64,000 bases of DNA from Vespa crabro (lineage: Eukaryota; Arthropoda; Insecta; Hymenoptera; Vespidae), in the NCBI RefSeq assembly GCF_910589235.1, contig NC_060963.1, forward strand, positions 6,047,501 through 6,111,500. Direction: 5' to 3'. Of this stretch, positions 1 to 12,995 are shown piece after piece; position 1 is the first letter of the stretch, and each line of letters opens with the position of its first letter. A program made the position numbers and the translations under genes. The notes below the pieces were generated by a model, which saw only the letters and a program-made list of their open reading frames with translations, was not told where the DNA came from and ran no database searches.

Positions 1-44
1 TTTTTTGATAAACGATTAATGAGAATCTCTTTTTTCCTTCTCAG

Positions 45-1215
45 AGGGAAATTCGAAGTATACGTTAAAGATCCTAATGGAGTAGAAACTAATATTCACA
101 CTTACGATAATCGTGGTGCTTTTGGAGAATTAGCACTTCTATATAACATGCCTAGAGCGGCTAGTGTTAAAGCTATTACTCCAGGTACTCTTTGGGCTAT
201 GGATAGGCAAACTTTCCGTCGAATTCTTTTGAAATCTGCTTATAAGAAGCGCAAGATGTACGAGGATTTGATTAATAAAGTTCCCATGCTTAAATCGCTC
301 GAGGTGAGTACCATTTGTTAAATTATTGGATTTTAATAATTATCAATGACATACTTAAGCCTAAAACAGCGTTTTTCTTTTTTTTGGGGAGGAGAATTCT
401 ATTAGATTCACAAAAGCTTTTGTCTAGATAGGTTTTTTATATGCATACATCGATGTTTTTACTATAATAGAAATTGAACAATTTCTCAAGTGTTAGGTTG
501 ATTAGAAGGTTATAGGATTGCTGGGATTTGCAAATTATATTTTGAGGACAACTTCAATTAAAAGATTGATTTTATTATTTTAATTTATAATGTACGAATA
601 TGTTACAGCCTTACGAGCGCATGAACCTCGCTGATGCTCTTGTACCAAAACAGTATTTAGATGGCGAGCAGATTATTAAACAAGGAGATACGGCTGATGG
701 AATGTATTTTGTTGAAGATGGCATTGTCAGAATTACTATATTGGGTGAACATAATCGCGAAATAGAGGTATAAACATTTGTTTGATCATATTTTGAAAAT
801 AAAATTTCTATCTTTGATATGGTATATTTCGAACAACTTTTATTTCTTAGATTAATCGAGTTCCAGCTGGAGGATATTTAGGTGAATTAGCATTGGTGAC
901 GCACAAACCTCGCGCAGCTTCGGCCTATGCCGTAGGAGATGTAAAATTGGCCTGTAAGTTTCTAACAGAATCTATTCTATTATCATTTGAAAAATTCAAT
1001 TGAATTTTAATTAAGTCGATTAAACAAAAATAAGTAAATCTTAAAAGCTAATATGATTACAGATCAATAATTTTTTATTTTCAGTTTTGGATGTTGAAGC
1101 ATTCGAACGTTTATTGGGCCCTTGTATGGAATTGATGAAGCGTAATATAGATGATTACGAGGATCAACTGGTCAAAATTTTTGGCAGCAAAACCAACATT
1201 TCCGACATTCGATGA
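45..1215 (+). CDS. Pka-R2: cAMP-dependent protein kinase type II regulatory subunit, 3' part
   Basis: Only the last four coding exons are in the window: 45-303, 609-767, 851-953 and 1085-1215 (TGA). The earlier exons (dimerisation/docking region, inhibitor segment) lie to the left; an acceptor ending at 44 opens the first exon seen. The protein holds both cAMP-binding (CNB) domains. CNB-A carries the phosphate-binding cassette FGELALLYNMPRAASVKA; CNB-B carries GELALVTHKPRAASAYA, each with the Glu and Arg that hold cAMP. The tail FERLLGPCMELMKRN then YEDQLVKIFGS is typical of RII, not RI, which is why type II is chosen. In the cell the R dimer inhibits the catalytic subunit and releases it on cAMP binding, with RII anchored by AKAPs. 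All junctions are GT-AG and in phase. No damage is visible. Confidence 0.96.
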
Positions 1216-4200
1216 ACTATTTCGATTTAGTAGATGTCGCGCTGCTGTATCGAAAGCATACTTTCGTACAGTAATGTATAACAGAGCACAAAATTATGCC
1301 ACCACCTATTTCTGAATCTCATCCGCGTATTTCAAGTATCGTCTCGAGTCGACTTTCGTATGACTGTCCAATGTCAGCTGGTAAGATTCGCCATTAATAA
1401 TTATCAAGTTTATACCTGTGACACACTAAACAAATTTACAAGATGCTCGGTTCTTCGTACATACATCACGGTATTATAATAACTTTCTAAGACTGTATTA
1501 GATCAAAAAAGTATTAAAAATTTCGCCGTGCACTCACTCGCATGGGAGATTGAGATCTGTTTATGAGAGAGATGAAAATCAGTAATGTGTATAATTGACA
1601 TATGTATAACGTTTCTCATTAGAGCGTTGCTCGCAAGTTATAAGAAATACTCGGAATCGTAATACGTGAAAAATAGTATTGTTTCTCTCTTTAATTTATA
1701 CTAGAACGATTTGAGTTGTTTAAACAAAATACACTTTATCAGAATGCTCGTTATGCCTTTGCATACTTTTGCAGACACGTATTTCTTATTTGAAATATAT
1801 GCTCTTATGAAAGTTGCTTACTCACGCTCGTAAGTAGCATTATAAATCTTCAGAGCATTAGAATTTTATCGTACTCTGTTCGATGTTAGATATTGACCAA
1901 AGTATACCGGCGTAAAAGATAAACACGCCGATGGCATCTTTCTAATCGTTTTGATTTTATACATATTGTATATCAAAAATCTGATATACTATGCAAGACA
2001 GCTTTCACTATATTACGTACCTACCCATTATGATTTTTATTCATTGAAAGTACGAAAAGAAAATAAGTAAAGGAGATTGAATATGCATTAAGGATATGCA
2101 TGAAAATGTACAAATAACTATTGACACGGCGTGCGGAAAAATCAGACCGTGTCTTTAATGCCACGTTTATTAAATACAAATGAATTTAGTAGAAGAAGGG
2201 AAGATAACAAGAAATGGCGTTTGTTCAGTCGCGAGTACAATTTTATTTCGATTATCGTTAATCATATTTTTCGAGAATCGTAATCCTTTTTATTATTATT
2301 TTAAAATTATAACACAGTAGGAAAAGAGAAGCGATTGTGTATATTAAAAATAATAGAGAGTACCATTCTTGTTTCTTCCATCGAATAGTAGATTTGATAG
2401 TGCAAAGTCAAAGCATTGTTCATTGTATATTTATTATGTTGAAGAAAGTGAAGTGTTATTGTTATAATTACTCTATTATCGAATGTTACAGATGCACTTT
2501 GCAGGAATATCTTGTCTCGCTGCTTTTGTATCGAATTCTAAGTCATATTTAATGCAAATCAAATATATTTCAAAGCAGTTTCTATGTTCCTAATTTTATA
2601 ACGCGATCGTTTTTAATTTTTGTTAACAACCAACAAAGTATCGAAGAAAATATAGCAGCGCACAATTCTATGCACACTTATCATAGAGAGCATATGCCGA
2701 TAAACAATCGGTTAAATGATAGAACATGCGATCGATAATATTTATCGCACTATTCTCACATAGAAATTCTTTCTACATACAGATAGTAAAATGTCTACTT
2801 TATTGATCGATAAATGGGTTGTATAAACATGGATTTACAAAAAAAAATATATATATATATTAAAGCGGTATAGAGATATTACGATGATATCGTAAATTAA
2901 TTTTCATTTTTCTCCGTTGGTATGAAATTTATCGTTTGTTTAATTCTTTATCGAGTTATTATTCTTTTTGAAAAAGAATAAATACGATATTTAGGAAGTG
3001 AACACTGATTTGAACAAGTGGACATTTTTAAATTTCAAGTCTTAAAAAAAATCATGAAATTGATGAGTTTAAAAATTATAAAAAATACATTCATTAAATC
3101 TATCGATACCAACGGAAGATTAGTTTTATTTTTATTCAATATTATAGGGCATATTGAAAATTAAACAAAATGAGAAAACGTCAAAGAGATACGTTCATCA
3201 TAATCAAGGCCATTAAATCATTAAGTGGGAGTCGATGTATCGGTCAAATTTCATTTTATAAAATTGTGTGTTTTAATCTGGCGATATATATATCTATATA
3301 TTTCGTCTTTACGTAATTTGACGAGGAATTAAGAAAACAAAAATTTTTCAAAATATTTTTATCACAGTCGAAATATATTATACAACTTTATATCTGGCAT
3401 TCTTATATAAAGAAGAAATGAATTTAAACGCCCTCCGAATTAATATATTAGTCGTTTGACACAATCAGATTGCAATTTTTGCGACCACCATAATATCTGT
3501 GGAAAATGATTTTTATTATCATTAATTGTACGATCATTACACGACTGAAATAGAATTATGCCATTAGTTTTTTTAAATAATATCATTATCATAAATCAAG
3601 AAAAGGAGATAAAAGTAAAAATAAAATAGATCCGTATAATCTATTTTAGAACGAACATTACGTCGTATTTTTACAAAACCACTTTCGGTACATAGATACA
3701 CTTGTTCACGTTCTATGTCGACAGATAAAATGTTCGTATTATTCATATATATTATAATGTATGTTCCCTGCAAATGCCTTTTTTATGTTTGTGATATTTC
3801 AATATTCAGTGTATTCCATTCTCTGTTTTCGTTTATTCTCAATAATCCTTTGTAGTCTTCCGTTATATATTTTAAACTGTGATATTATTTTTGATGAAAT
3901 ACGTAATTTGTTTCTTATAACTTCGTTTATTCGTAAAATGTACGAATTCAGATAAAACAATTCGATATGAAAGGTTCTTTCCACGGCCGAAAGATCTAAT
4001 AATGATCTAGAAAAAAAAAAACATAACAACTCCTTTACTATTGAATAGAATAATAACAAAAGCAAAAATGATAAGAAAAAAGTCGATAATAGAAAGATGT
4101 TAATTAAAAGAAAAAAGATAAAAAAAAAAACATAATTTATGCACCGAGTATCATGAGTGTAGCTATCTTCCATATTTGTGTCAGATTATATTCGATAAAT

Positions 4201-5475
4201 TAAGTGTCAATGCTTCATAGAGCTAATCAAAGCCGAATTTTAGAATGTTACGTGTATCTAAATAATGTCATTTGTCCTATATGTTGCGTGTTGCCCTCTG
4301 TATATAAATGTACGACGATCGATTTGTAATACCTTAATTTTTATGCACAATCCATCGTTTGTTCCCGCTTTGCTTGCAGTGCATATATTTAACATCTTCA
4401 TTCTCTAATAACACGCGTGTGATCTTTGTCGATCTTTAAAATCTCCTCTTTGTTATCGGCGTAATATTATTCAATATAAATCTCATCGGTATTATTTCAA
4501 CTATTCCACTCTATTTCGAGCTATTAGGATCGTCATTTTCTCTATTTCGCTGGTCTACTTGAAAGAATCATATATACTAATAACGACCATGCGCATCCTT
4601 CGCAACAATAAATAATTGAGATTTTGTCGTAATTTCACCCAGAAAAAAAAAATGAAAAAAGTATGGAACGATAGTAAAAAGAGAAAAAAAGAAAAAAGAA
4701 CAAGAAAAAAAAACCGAAAAAGAAAAAACCGATTACGGGTTTACTTTTCATACGAAAAATTTTTTTTTTTTATTTTTACTATGACGTTTAATGCATTTAA
4801 CGAATTGTGTTTTTCTTTTTTTTTTTTTTTTTTCTTTTTTTTTACATTGAATCAATATCTATGGAAGAAAATGATCGAATTTACGACTATTTTTGTCTGT
4901 CGTATTCATGTACTTTCTATCGCGAATAAAATAATTGACGCTATTGTGTGTACATACGTGCGTGCGTGCGTCGCGTTATAAAATTATATAGATGTACCAA
5001 AAAAAAATTATACACATACCTTATATATGTACATAAAGGATGCGCGCTCGTTCGTACGCACGCAATTCTTAAAAGAATGGTAATTGTATCTATGTACTAA
5101 CCGGATATATCATTTTCCCTCTTTCAAATATACAAAATTCGCGAATAAACTCGTAACTATCGATTTACGAGAATTTCGATTACGATCTAAAGTAATTTTT
5201 AAACTTCCTGACAATCTTTCTATGTGTATCATACTAAAGATTCTAAATGACGATCGATCAAAATTCATTTATTCTACTTGAACGGTAATCATTCTAATTT
5301 TGTTTTTTTTTTTTTCTCGAAGGAGAGGGAGAAGAGTATCTTCTTTTCTTTTTTTTCTCTTGTGTTTTTTTATTAATCTCACTCTTGTACCATACCAAAG
5401 TTATAATTAAACGCGAAAAAGAGTGTGTTAAGATACAATAAACGTTTAAAGGACTTGGACAAACCAAATAAATAA

Positions 5476-5507
<32 letters not shown>

Positions 5508-8500
5508 ACAATATGAATAAAATTATAGTCGTAAGGAATATCATCGTGAGCAACGCATCTAAAGAGGGTAACACGTATATAATACCGATACGATATATCG
5601 AGGAATGGTTACCTTGTGTTCTATTTATGACGCAACGATGCTGTAAAAGTTGCGCTGTATGAATTATGAAACAATGAAGAAAAGTAAAAAGAGGAAGAAA
5701 GAAAATAAAAAGATAAGATGAGAGAGAAAATTGCAGTTAAAAAAAAAGAAAAAAAAGAAAAATCGCATAGTTGTTATTCGATGTGCAAAATGGATATATT
5801 TATCCGATGTTTATCCCACTGAGGAAAATAAATTTCCTCGGAAAATGCTGACTCACGAAGAGAAATGTATATGAAAGTGAGCTCTTTGTGTTCCCTTTTC
5901 TCCTTTCCAAGAAAAAAAAAAAAGAAAAAGAAAGAAATAAAAAGAAAATAAGAAAAATCATCGTGATGCGATTGTGTGGGAAGATCGAGCGTAGAAAAGA
6001 GCTGATCGAGAGTTAGCGCGTAACAGGGTATCGGATATTAAAAGATAATAAAAGAAAAAAATGTAAAAATTCATACCGAATCCGGCCGAAGTGAAAGAAA
6101 ACGACAAAAAAAAAAAAAGAAGGAAAAGAAAACTAATTTTGTTTAACTCGCTAGTAAAGCGTTGAACATTTTCAACTTCTGTCCCATTTCTCAAAAATTG
6201 ATTTTATCGATTATTCCTAATGAACTATCGATCAAGAGAAAGGATTAACATCGTTTCTTTCTTTTCTATTATATCATTTACTCGATCTTGCGACTGGGAA
6301 GACGCATCTGCACGTCCGAAGCGAACCATACATATACATATATATGTAATATATACATATATGTGTGTGTACGCGCGTTTGATGTGTGTTAGTGTGTATG
6401 TGCGTGCGTGTGCATGAATGTACGTACGAGTGCATGTGCATGGGTATATGCGTGTGCATGATGTATGTACGAATGCATATGATAATCACATAATATAGAT
6501 GTGATATAATATCGCTTTAGAGTGACGTTCGTCAGATCTATGGTTGAAAACCAAATAGATTTTGTATTATACGGCACTGCGTAAGGATATTTCGAAAATC
6601 ATTGACTGTAATATAAATTAAAAAGTAAAAAAAAAAAAAAAAAAGAAAAAAGAAAAGGAAAGAAAAAACAAGAATGTACGTACTTAACGTCCCGTTTTAA
6701 TTTCGCGATGTGTTGTAGCATGTACAAGCACTTAGGTGATATATACACACACACACATATATATATACATACATATATATATATATATATTTTAGAGATG
6801 TCGAATATATATGTCAAAACTCGTTTCCAGCTGGTCTGATCGGGTATTATTCTAATATAATTACGATGCGTTTATAACTGGCAGAGATGCGAGTAGCAAA
6901 TTAATCTTTGTAAGAATAACAAAAAAAAAGCGCATGCAATCCGAAGATTTGACGTATGATGAGTATAATTAAAATACATTTATGAACGTTTGTCTATGCT
7001 GTTTTTGCGAAAATTTGAGTATGAAACGAGGAGTCCGAGATTTCTGTACCCACCCTCATTCGATGAATAAAAATCTTCCATGATACGAAGAACGTCAAAG
7101 TTAACAAAAGTTTTGTTTATATCTTTAATAGTTAGGCAAAATATAATACGTTCCCTTCTTCATAAAGAAGAAAAATAATCAATCTAATACGTTTTAATTT
7201 TAATAAATTTATATTCATATCGTACTTCATTTTTTAGTACAGCTATTTTAAGTATTTCTCAATTAAAAACTTATTTATTAAAAATTTCTTTATGTATAAT
7301 AATCGTTTGAATTTTGATAATTTTTAATTGAAAGGACTGATGTTAAAATAATTGTTCATACCTATATCAATTTTGTTTCGAGAAAAATAATAATTATTGT
7401 TACATTTTTGTTTTTTATAATACTTTCAATCAGTCCTATTATTTATTTTGTTGTTATTTATTTCAAATTTAACAGTACAGTGATACTTATTTTATTTTTT
7501 AATAAGGCGCATATCATATCTTTCTGCAAAGATTGTAATTCGATTAATTCAATTCAATAGTCACATTACAAATGCATTTCTTTTTCTTTTTCTATATTAA
7601 CCAATCTTATTTGAAGAGTATAAAATAACGTTTCCTTGTTCATTTACGTTCGTATGTATAATATACTTATAAGGAATTTATTCATTAAATTATATCATTA
7701 TTCCTAACATATCTTATTTCAAAATCTGTCAAAATTATATATCGTGATCTTACTTTGTCGGGTCATGTTGAAATATTTTTAAAATTCGTTAAATAAATTA
7801 GTATCTAACATTAATATATGTGTTTGTGATTATGTGAGAACATTATGTGACGTTGTTATCGAATTTTGGTTATTTTCTACTTAAACCCTAATTATGATTC
7901 TTAGAAAAAAAAAAAGAATGAAAATATTTATGATTTATCTTAATCCTCTATAACTCGATTTTTTCGGGATCGAGATGAAAAAATATTATAGACAAAAGTT
8001 ACTTGTTCTTTTACGTAAAATATGATTATAAAAAATATAACTTGCTATTTAAAAAAACAAAGTTGACCTTTAAATGACCTTCGAACCTTCTACTAAATAA
8101 AAAAACAATAAATGCCATAATATTATTACCTTAAAATCAGATAACTTTTGTCTGAACAATTCTTCTCTAAAATGTCATACTTTAGAAAGAAAAATTTTGT
8201 AACGCTATATTCTGAACATAGTATATATTATAATATATTATTATTATTATATATACTACATTAAGTATAACTTAGACAAAAAAAAACATTAAAAACTTTC
8301 TATACAAACTAATAAATAATTTTATTGTTATAAAATGAAATAAAAAGTACAAATATATGTCTACATACTTAAGTATATGATTTAAAAGTTATTCGACGTT
8401 ATAGAGGGCTAATATTTTGTAATAATACATTCCAATGATACGAGAGGAAAGATATGCATGTTTATTGCGTTTAAAAAATTCTCTAATATTTGAGCGGAAG

Positions 8501-9221
8501 TATAAATTGTCAAAATATAAAACGTAATGAATCTTTCTCACTCATTAAAATTATGGACGTATTTAAAGATACGTTAAAGTACAAGTTAGGTCACGATATT
8601 GATAATTTTCGCAAGACCACTCTACTTGTGTGGTCGTACCTCTATCATGAAAGATTCGATAATTTTTAAAAATTTTCTGATTACGTAATATACTCGTACA
8701 TTATCTTATTACATTAAAGATATAATTATTATATCGTTAATAGATATAATAATTATTATTATTTATATTTTTTATTATTATTATTGCGGCTATACTCTCC
8801 GTAAAAGACATGTACCATACATACAAAGTTTTAATAAAAGGTCGTATACTGTGGTCATGTAGTAAATGATAACGTTAAAGTGTGGTCGTAGGTTGATCAA
8901 CACGGTCGTCAACAAAGATCTCGAAGGCCAACGATACTTCGTTCTGGTTACAGACATGGATAATAAAGTTTTTCTGTTTATCTCTTGAACTCGCCTCGTC
9001 ACAACTCCTCCTCGGTCAAGTAAATAAATTTATAAATCGTACTAGAAATTCGTACGTGCGTTAGTACTATCTCGTCTCTCGGGAAGAATTTGTCACGTTA
9101 AAAATAGTTAATTTTTCTCCCGTCGTTACTTTCACTTTCGATTAAACAAATCAAAAACGATTTATACAAGCTCATTAAATCCGTATAGATCGTACATTAT
9201 ACGATTCTTTTTTACCAGTCG
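1216..9221. other. Pka-R2 3'UTR and intergenic DNA, no recognisable gene
   Basis: About 8 kb of AT-rich DNA after the Pka-R2 stop. Several AATAAA signals occur (for example 2977-2982), so the 3'UTR end cannot be fixed. Open frames here are short, low-complexity or rich in homopolymers. Simple repeats include TA runs near 2849, 5475 and 6770 and a mixed TA/TG/CA stretch at 6320-6475. A near-perfect hairpin of 11-bp arms lies around 2967-2990, inside a wider inverted pair CCGTTGGTAT / ATACCAACGG (about 2914 and 3105). A direct repeat of nuclear-receptor half-sites (8064-8080) and a cluster of GGTCGT motifs (8632-8909) lie upstream of the next gene. Confidence 0.6.
8064..8080. promoter_or_regulatory. 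Direct repeat of nuclear-receptor half-sites, spacing 5
   Basis: TGACCT, five bases, then TGACCT again: on the minus strand two perfect AGGTCA half-sites as a DR5. Such repeats are bound by nuclear receptor dimers. Whether it is used, and by which gene, is inference; it lies about 1.1 kb upstream of the three-exon gene at 9222. Confidence 0.35.
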
Positions 9222-10573
9222 ATGATCAAATCAAAGCAATCTGATTGTGACTATATGAGTCTTATAATTGTTGAGAAGTATCCAGATCAAAAATTAGTGG
9301 AAGTGCTCGAAAGCGAAGCTTCTAGTAAATCAAACAAAATTGGTGAATACATACATACTACGTTTTTGAAAAACCTACTTAAAGAATTGCTTTTTGAAAG
9401 TTGTGCAGGTTAGTGCATTGTTTATATCATTTTTGATGTTTCTGTTATAATGCAGAAAAAATTTCTATACTTATTGAATAATAATAGATTATTGAAGATT
9501 TTCCAAATGTTTATATTGATGCAATATTGCCTGTGCAGCATAAATAAAACATTAAATTGCATCATCAAACAGTTATTATCAATTAATAACTTAAAATTAA
9601 GCTAATTATAAATATAAAATTTATTTTTATTTTCATTATTAATTAGTTAACTTTTATTTATGTTAATAATTAAAGAACAAATATTATAAATCTACATATA
9701 TTAATTGATATCATCTTAATAGTGTTAAACTTGAAACACTTGCATGTATATTGGAAATACATAAAAAAATTATAAGACAAAATTAAAACTTTATAGTCAA
9801 ATTCTTTGATAAGTATCCACTCCCCTCTTCTAGATTGTAAAAAAATGGCTGCAGTACCACAAGCAGCGTTTGCAGCGAGCAAAGTCCGACATAATGAGAA
9901 ACATGATAATAGTATGATATCAGTGATAGAAGGAAAAGAAAAAGCAAGCAAAGAAAATACATACAATGGTAGATTCTACCTAGAAGGTAATGCAGATTTG
10001 GATATGTTTACTAACAAATTATACAAAATTCATTCTAATGTCATTTTACTATATAGTAATATTACTATTTATAGTATATCCCATAGTCTTATCAAATACT
10101 AATCATTAATATGATTTTTTTAAGCATGACATTAATACTAATACTAAATAAAGAACATTTTTCTGTTAGTTTGACGTACCATTTTAAATGAAAAGTATCA
10201 AATTAATAAATTAAATTATATAAAATATAAGCAAAACGTATGAAGTATAAAGAGAATGTTATAAAGGAAAATTAAATAGCGTCTAATAATTTAATTTATT
10301 GAAATTGAATATTTCTTTTGGATGATATTAATTTTAGGTTGGGAACTCACGCCCTTGAAATATAACAGCAAACTGATGAACAGCATTTGGGGTTTATATA
10401 ACCGTTATTCTGTACATAATTTCAAGAAAAATACTGATGCCGACGAAGGATTCTTAGCGACTGTATGGCAGACGGTTTATTCAAATCCTTCTTCCGTTAT
10501 GTCTGCTTCAGTCGTTTCAGCTTCGACTACTATGGAAACTCCTCGCATCTTAGGTACCAGAAATGGTATCTGA
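9222..10573 (+). CDS. Unrecognised three-exon protein, 191 aa
   Basis: Coding exons 9222-9408, 9834-9986 and 10338-10573 (TGA) join in frame (both junctions phase 1) through GTTAGT and GTAATG donors and TTCTAG and TTTTAG acceptors. The product is about 191 residues, starting MIKSKQSDCDYMSL and ending ILGTRNGI. There is no signal peptide or membrane segment. The first exon is acidic and helical-looking (KYPDQKLVEVLESEA, then LKNLLKELLFESC); the second begins CKKMAAVPQAAFAASK; the third holds a Trp/Tyr-rich block (GWELTPLKYNSKLMNSIWGL) followed by a Ser/Thr-rich tail. I do not recognise a family. The consistent phases, higher coding-like composition and position just upstream of NME6 in the same direction argue that it is real. 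An alternative start is the Met inside exon 2 (MAAVPQ). Confidence in the gene is moderate, in any function nil. Confidence 0.62.
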
Positions 10574-11885
10574 TGGATCGAATATTTCCAATATGATAGT
10601 TTCGAGGGTTGCATTTACTATGAATATTTCATCAGCAGTCAATAAAATAGCGTACCAATTAATTTTATGCTAGTAGGAGAATATTTAAATTAACCCTTTC
10701 TATTAATCTTCTGTTATAATTCTATCATACAGGAAAAAGTATGATTGTTTTTAAAAATCTTGATATATATTTGAAATGTAACAATTAATCGAAAAGTTAA
10801 TATTTTTCAAAATGTAAAAATAATAATCCAAACTACTAAGCTATAGACAAGCTAATGAGCTATGCGCAGTTCTCAATTCACGGGAATAGTGTTTTTTTTT
10901 TACTATTCGTGATAGTTACTAGGATAACGAATGAGAATCAGGCTTTTTCGAATAATCAAGATAATTGCTTATTTGATTTTAAACAGTTATATTCGTATTT
11001 TGATATGTAAATATGGATGTATCTAAATTTACGATATATGTATTTCTATATGTTAAGATAATTTACAAAAATTTCTTACTACAGTGTAAAGTCAACTGGT
11101 TCGTTAACTGGAATAGGTACAGTAAATAAACTGTTATTTGCCATAAATGAATGAATTTTTATTTAATTGACAATATATTCATATAAAATTTTATCACGCT
11201 ATCATTCGAATGATTTTCGAATAGTTATTAAAATAATAATTTATTACGAATAACCAATTATTAATCCGAAGAAATATTTGGATAAGTAGTAAATATTTAT
11301 TTGAAACAATTTTACTCAATAAAATATTTATTTGAACAAGTTTACTCAATTCTGATATTGTATCAATTTCAAATGAAAAAGGAACTGATCCTATTTTACC
11401 ATTGTTGATATTGTAATACGAATATTGTTATTATTGCTATTAATTTTCTCTATTATTATTAATACTATTACTATTATTATTTCTACAATTATTATTACAA
11501 TCTTTAATACGAGCCATTCATTATAATATACAAATTGATGAATGGATAATAATTTTCATAGAATGTTTAAAAAATGTTACACATTTATTTCACTACTTCT
11601 ATATAAATATTATATAATCACAGAAGTTTTGACACTATATTATCTTTTGAATTTGACCTGATATCTTCGAAAAATTATTTTTTATTTTATTCTTTTTATC
11701 ACGTTATATATCTTCAATTTAGTATGAGACTCGTTTCGATATGTACGACATCTACCGGATATATTAAAGAATTACTTCATGATTGTATATGAAACTGTGA
11801 TCATTTACAAAAACTTGTTTAACCAAGTATGAATAAAGTATCAATCATGAATTTTGCAATCGGTATATAGTCAACTGATAATGAA
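10574..11885. other. Intergenic region between the 191-aa gene and NME6
   Basis: About 1.3 kb, AT-rich, with no open frame worth calling. It must contain the 3'UTR of the upstream gene and the NME6 promoter and 5'UTR. ATT/ATA-rich microsatellite-like sequence lies at 11430-11510. Confidence 0.5.
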
Positions 11886-12604
11886 ATGCAAGCAAGAAAA
11901 TCTCTTGAATTAACACTAGCTATACTTAAACCACATGTTGTTAAATGCCCTTTCGTGCTTCAGGTAAAGTTTTAACTTTGGCATTCGTTATTTATCTTTA
12001 GCTTCCAGCCAATATATACTTATGTAAATGATAGAGAAATTTTTAAAGGACTTGCACTTTTCAGAAAATTCGTGACTTGATAATCGAAAATAATTTCAAA
12101 ATTGTTAGAACGCGCAGAACTATCTTGACGACTGAAGAAGCAGCATTGTTTTACTTTGATCACAAAGATAAGTTCTTTTACAATCGTCTGTTAACTTTTA
12201 TGTGTAGTGGCCCATCAGATATTCATATATTAGCTGGTCATGATGCTATTGTACGATGGAGAGGATTGATGGGTCCTACTAAAACATATCAAGCTCAATA
12301 TATAGCACCAAATAGTATTCGAGGTATGTTTGGTCTTTCGGACACTAGGAATGCAACTCATGGGTCGGGTAAGATATGCCCAAAGTAACTTGCTGTACAT
12401 ACGCTGTAAATCTAAGGGAAAATAATTTTTATTTTAGATTCTCCAGAAGCTGTGAAACGAGAAATAGCAATATTTTTTGAAGACTTTGATATGAAACAGT
12501 GGTATGAAAGAGAAGAAATATTTTATAACTTAGAAAAACTACAATTTGATCCAATATCTTTTGTACATATTATTGACAAAAGTTCTTTAGTTCCTACTAA
12601 ATGA
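11886..12604 (+). CDS. NME6: Nucleoside diphosphate kinase 6
   Basis: Three coding exons, 11886-11963, 12065-12368 and 12438-12604, give 182 aa, matching the usual size of NME6. NDP kinases move the gamma phosphate from an NTP to an NDP through a phosphohistidine. The NDPK fold is complete: LTLAILKPHVV near residues 9-19 with the conserved Lys, YQAQYIAPNSIRGMFGLSDT in the middle, and the active-site signature RNATHGSDS with catalytic His about residue 125. The group VI assignment rests on the pattern LMGPTK, IRGMFGLSDTRNATHGSDS and the EIAIFFEDF tail with WYEREE, which fit NME6 (mitochondrial/atypical group II) better than NME1-4. The start is the second of two ATGs (ATGAAATG), because the first is out of frame. 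A polyadenylation signal AATAAA lies at 12659. It converges on the enkurin gene, whose stop is only 391 bp away. Confidence 0.95.
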
Positions 12605-12995
12605 TAAAACATAAGAAGGGAAACATGCAAAATAGCTTTGCTAACAAGTAACGAATTAAATAAAATCTAGTTAAATGAATTTATAAAATAAAAATATAAC
12701 AGAGTCATAAATTAGAATAGATATGTTGTATAATGTTAAAACATGAGTATATATTTTTTGGAAAAATACATATAATATATATTTCATTGTCACTTGAAAT
12801 TGCAATATACAAACTAATTATAAATAATGAGACTAGACAATTTTCACATAAAATGTATATACAAATTATTTTTTGATTTGCGAAACGATTGACTTAAAGT
12901 CAATTGTGCAAATACAATATAGAACATTTTATTAATATATTTTGTTAAAAACGCTTCCCTGTTTGTACCCATTTAATCTGCTATGAATCTAACAT
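12605..12995. other. Tail-to-tail spacer between NME6 and the enkurin gene
   Basis: About 390 bp holding both 3'UTRs, which may overlap. AT-rich, nothing else seen. Confidence 0.6.

Noticed and set aside
2914..3114. Inverted pair CCGTTGGTAT / ATACCAACGG about 190 bp apart as a MITE
   Set aside because: Only 10-11 bp match and no target duplication flanks it, so it may be chance.
4616..4981. 121-codon Lys- and Phe-rich frame
   Set aside because: Built from A- and T-homopolymers; no start context, splice sites or family.
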